From an uncultured Lachnospiraceae bacterium (GTDB taxonomy: Bacteria; Bacillota_A; Clostridia; Lachnospirales; Lachnospiraceae): a stretch of 6,173 nt of DNA. The position numbers and the translations under genes are program-made. The DNA is taken from assembly GCA_902783205.1 (NCBI GenBank), contig CACZQE010000410.1, positions 1 through 6,173 of the forward strand, in the 5' to 3' direction. Below the pieces are notes generated by a model. That model saw only the letters and a program-made list of their open reading frames with translations, had not been told where the DNA came from and did no database searches. The number at the start of each line of letters is the position of its first letter. Within the stretch, counting starts at the first letter, position 1. Positions 5,721-6,173 of the stretch are shown here, piece by piece.

Positions 5721-6173
5721 CTAAATCTTATTGACCCTTCTAATCTCCTTTAATAATCCTCTGCAACCCTCTTCCACATCTTTCCAGGTTGCATCAAAAT
5801 TATCCGTATACCATGGATCTGCTACTTCATGTCCTCTTCTGCCACAGTAATCCAGCAAAAGGGAAAGCTTACCATCCGGATCTCCGCCGTAAATATAAGA
5901 CATATTTCTAAGATTGGCCCGATCCATACCAATCAGATAATCATATTGATCATAGTCTGACTTTCGTGTCCTGACGGCCTCCTTGCCTGCCGGATCGATC
6001 CCGTGTTCCAGGAGTTTGCGTCTTGCCGGCGGATAAACAGGGTTCCCCCGTCCGTTCCAGATTTCTTCACTGCTTGTGGCGGCAGAAGCAATTTCGAAAT
6101 AATCCGAGAGGCCTTCTTTCTCAACCATATCCTTTAAAACAAACTCTGCCATCGGACTGCGGCAAATATTGCC
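5721..6173 (-). CDS. Low-molecular-weight protein tyrosine phosphatase (5' end cut by window edge)
   Basis: Cytosolic phosphatase of the LMW-PTP family, which hydrolyses phosphotyrosine (in some members phosphoarginine). 150 residues are visible. The frame stays open to the window edge, and the first visible residues are GNICRSPMAEF, the second part of the P-loop CxGNxCRSP; the nucleophilic Cys and roughly eight to ten N-terminal residues therefore lie outside. The general-acid Asp is seen in ADPWYTDNF, with the following aromatic residues normal for the family, and DYLIGMDRANLRNM matches the conserved central region. The internal ATG at 6152 is not the start, because it would delete the active site. 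Total length would be near 160 aa, as usual. It lies 14 bases upstream of the MATE gene and is probably in the same transcript. Family certain; target unknown. Confidence 0.95.
   Translation of the reverse strand, partial: GNICRSPMAEFVLKDMVEKEGLSDYFEIASAATSSEEIWNGRGNPVYPPARRKLLEHGIDPAGKEAVRTRKSDYDQYDYLIGMDRANLRNMSYIYGGDPDGKLSLLLDYCGRRGHEVADPWYTDNFDATWKDVEEGCRGLLKEIRRVNKI

Noticed and set aside
1..6173. CRISPR arrays, tRNA or rRNA genes, insertion sequences, attachment sites
   Set aside because: No regularly spaced repeats, tRNA-like cloverleaf, rRNA-like sequence or transposase was seen; the window is almost fully covered by protein-coding genes on one strand.

Overview
The window looks like a stretch of a low-to-moderate G+C Firmicutes chromosome, most probably a gut-type Clostridia (Lachnospiraceae-like) genome. 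I infer this from the strong AAAGGAGG-type ribosome binding sites, the Gram-positive style undecaprenol/diacylglycerol kinase, and the general protein style; the species cannot be named from sequence alone. Every convincing gene is on the minus strand, so transcription runs from high to low coordinates. Coding density is very high, and no intergenic stretch exceeds about 120 bases.

In order of transcription: (1) the right edge holds a low-molecular-weight protein tyrosine phosphatase whose first few codons, including the nucleophilic cysteine, lie outside the window. (2) It is followed after 14 bases by a conventional MATE multidrug/organic-cation antiporter (476 aa). (3) A well-formed sigma-A type promoter sits across the 3' end of that gene. 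It drives a compact three-gene unit: dgkA (undecaprenol/diacylglycerol kinase), a 73-aa protein of unknown function, and a zinc-ribbon protein with a predicted beta-rich tail. Gaps are 10-13 bases and each ribosome binding site touches the preceding stop codon. (4) This unit ends at a strong Rho-independent terminator (10-bp G+C-rich stem plus seven Ts). (5) Immediately after it, with a -35 box that reuses the terminator T-tract, a second promoter starts a two-gene operon: a MATE-type transporter fused to a C-terminal GHKL/HATPase (RsbW-like) domain (580 aa), then a translationally coupled ATP-grasp carboxylate-amine ligase (404 aa) that ends at the left edge.

The most interesting part is the left-hand operon (about 10-3040). 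A transporter core is joined to an anti-sigma-kinase-like nucleotide-binding domain that appears degenerate, and it is co-translated with an ATP-grasp ligase of the family that makes peptide or amide bonds. A reasonable hypothesis is a 'make and export' (or 'import and modify') cassette for a small amino-acid-derived metabolite, with the GHKL domain regulating transport or signalling. The substrate and the role of the GHKL domain are inference only. The rest of the window is ordinary housekeeping or accessory gene content.
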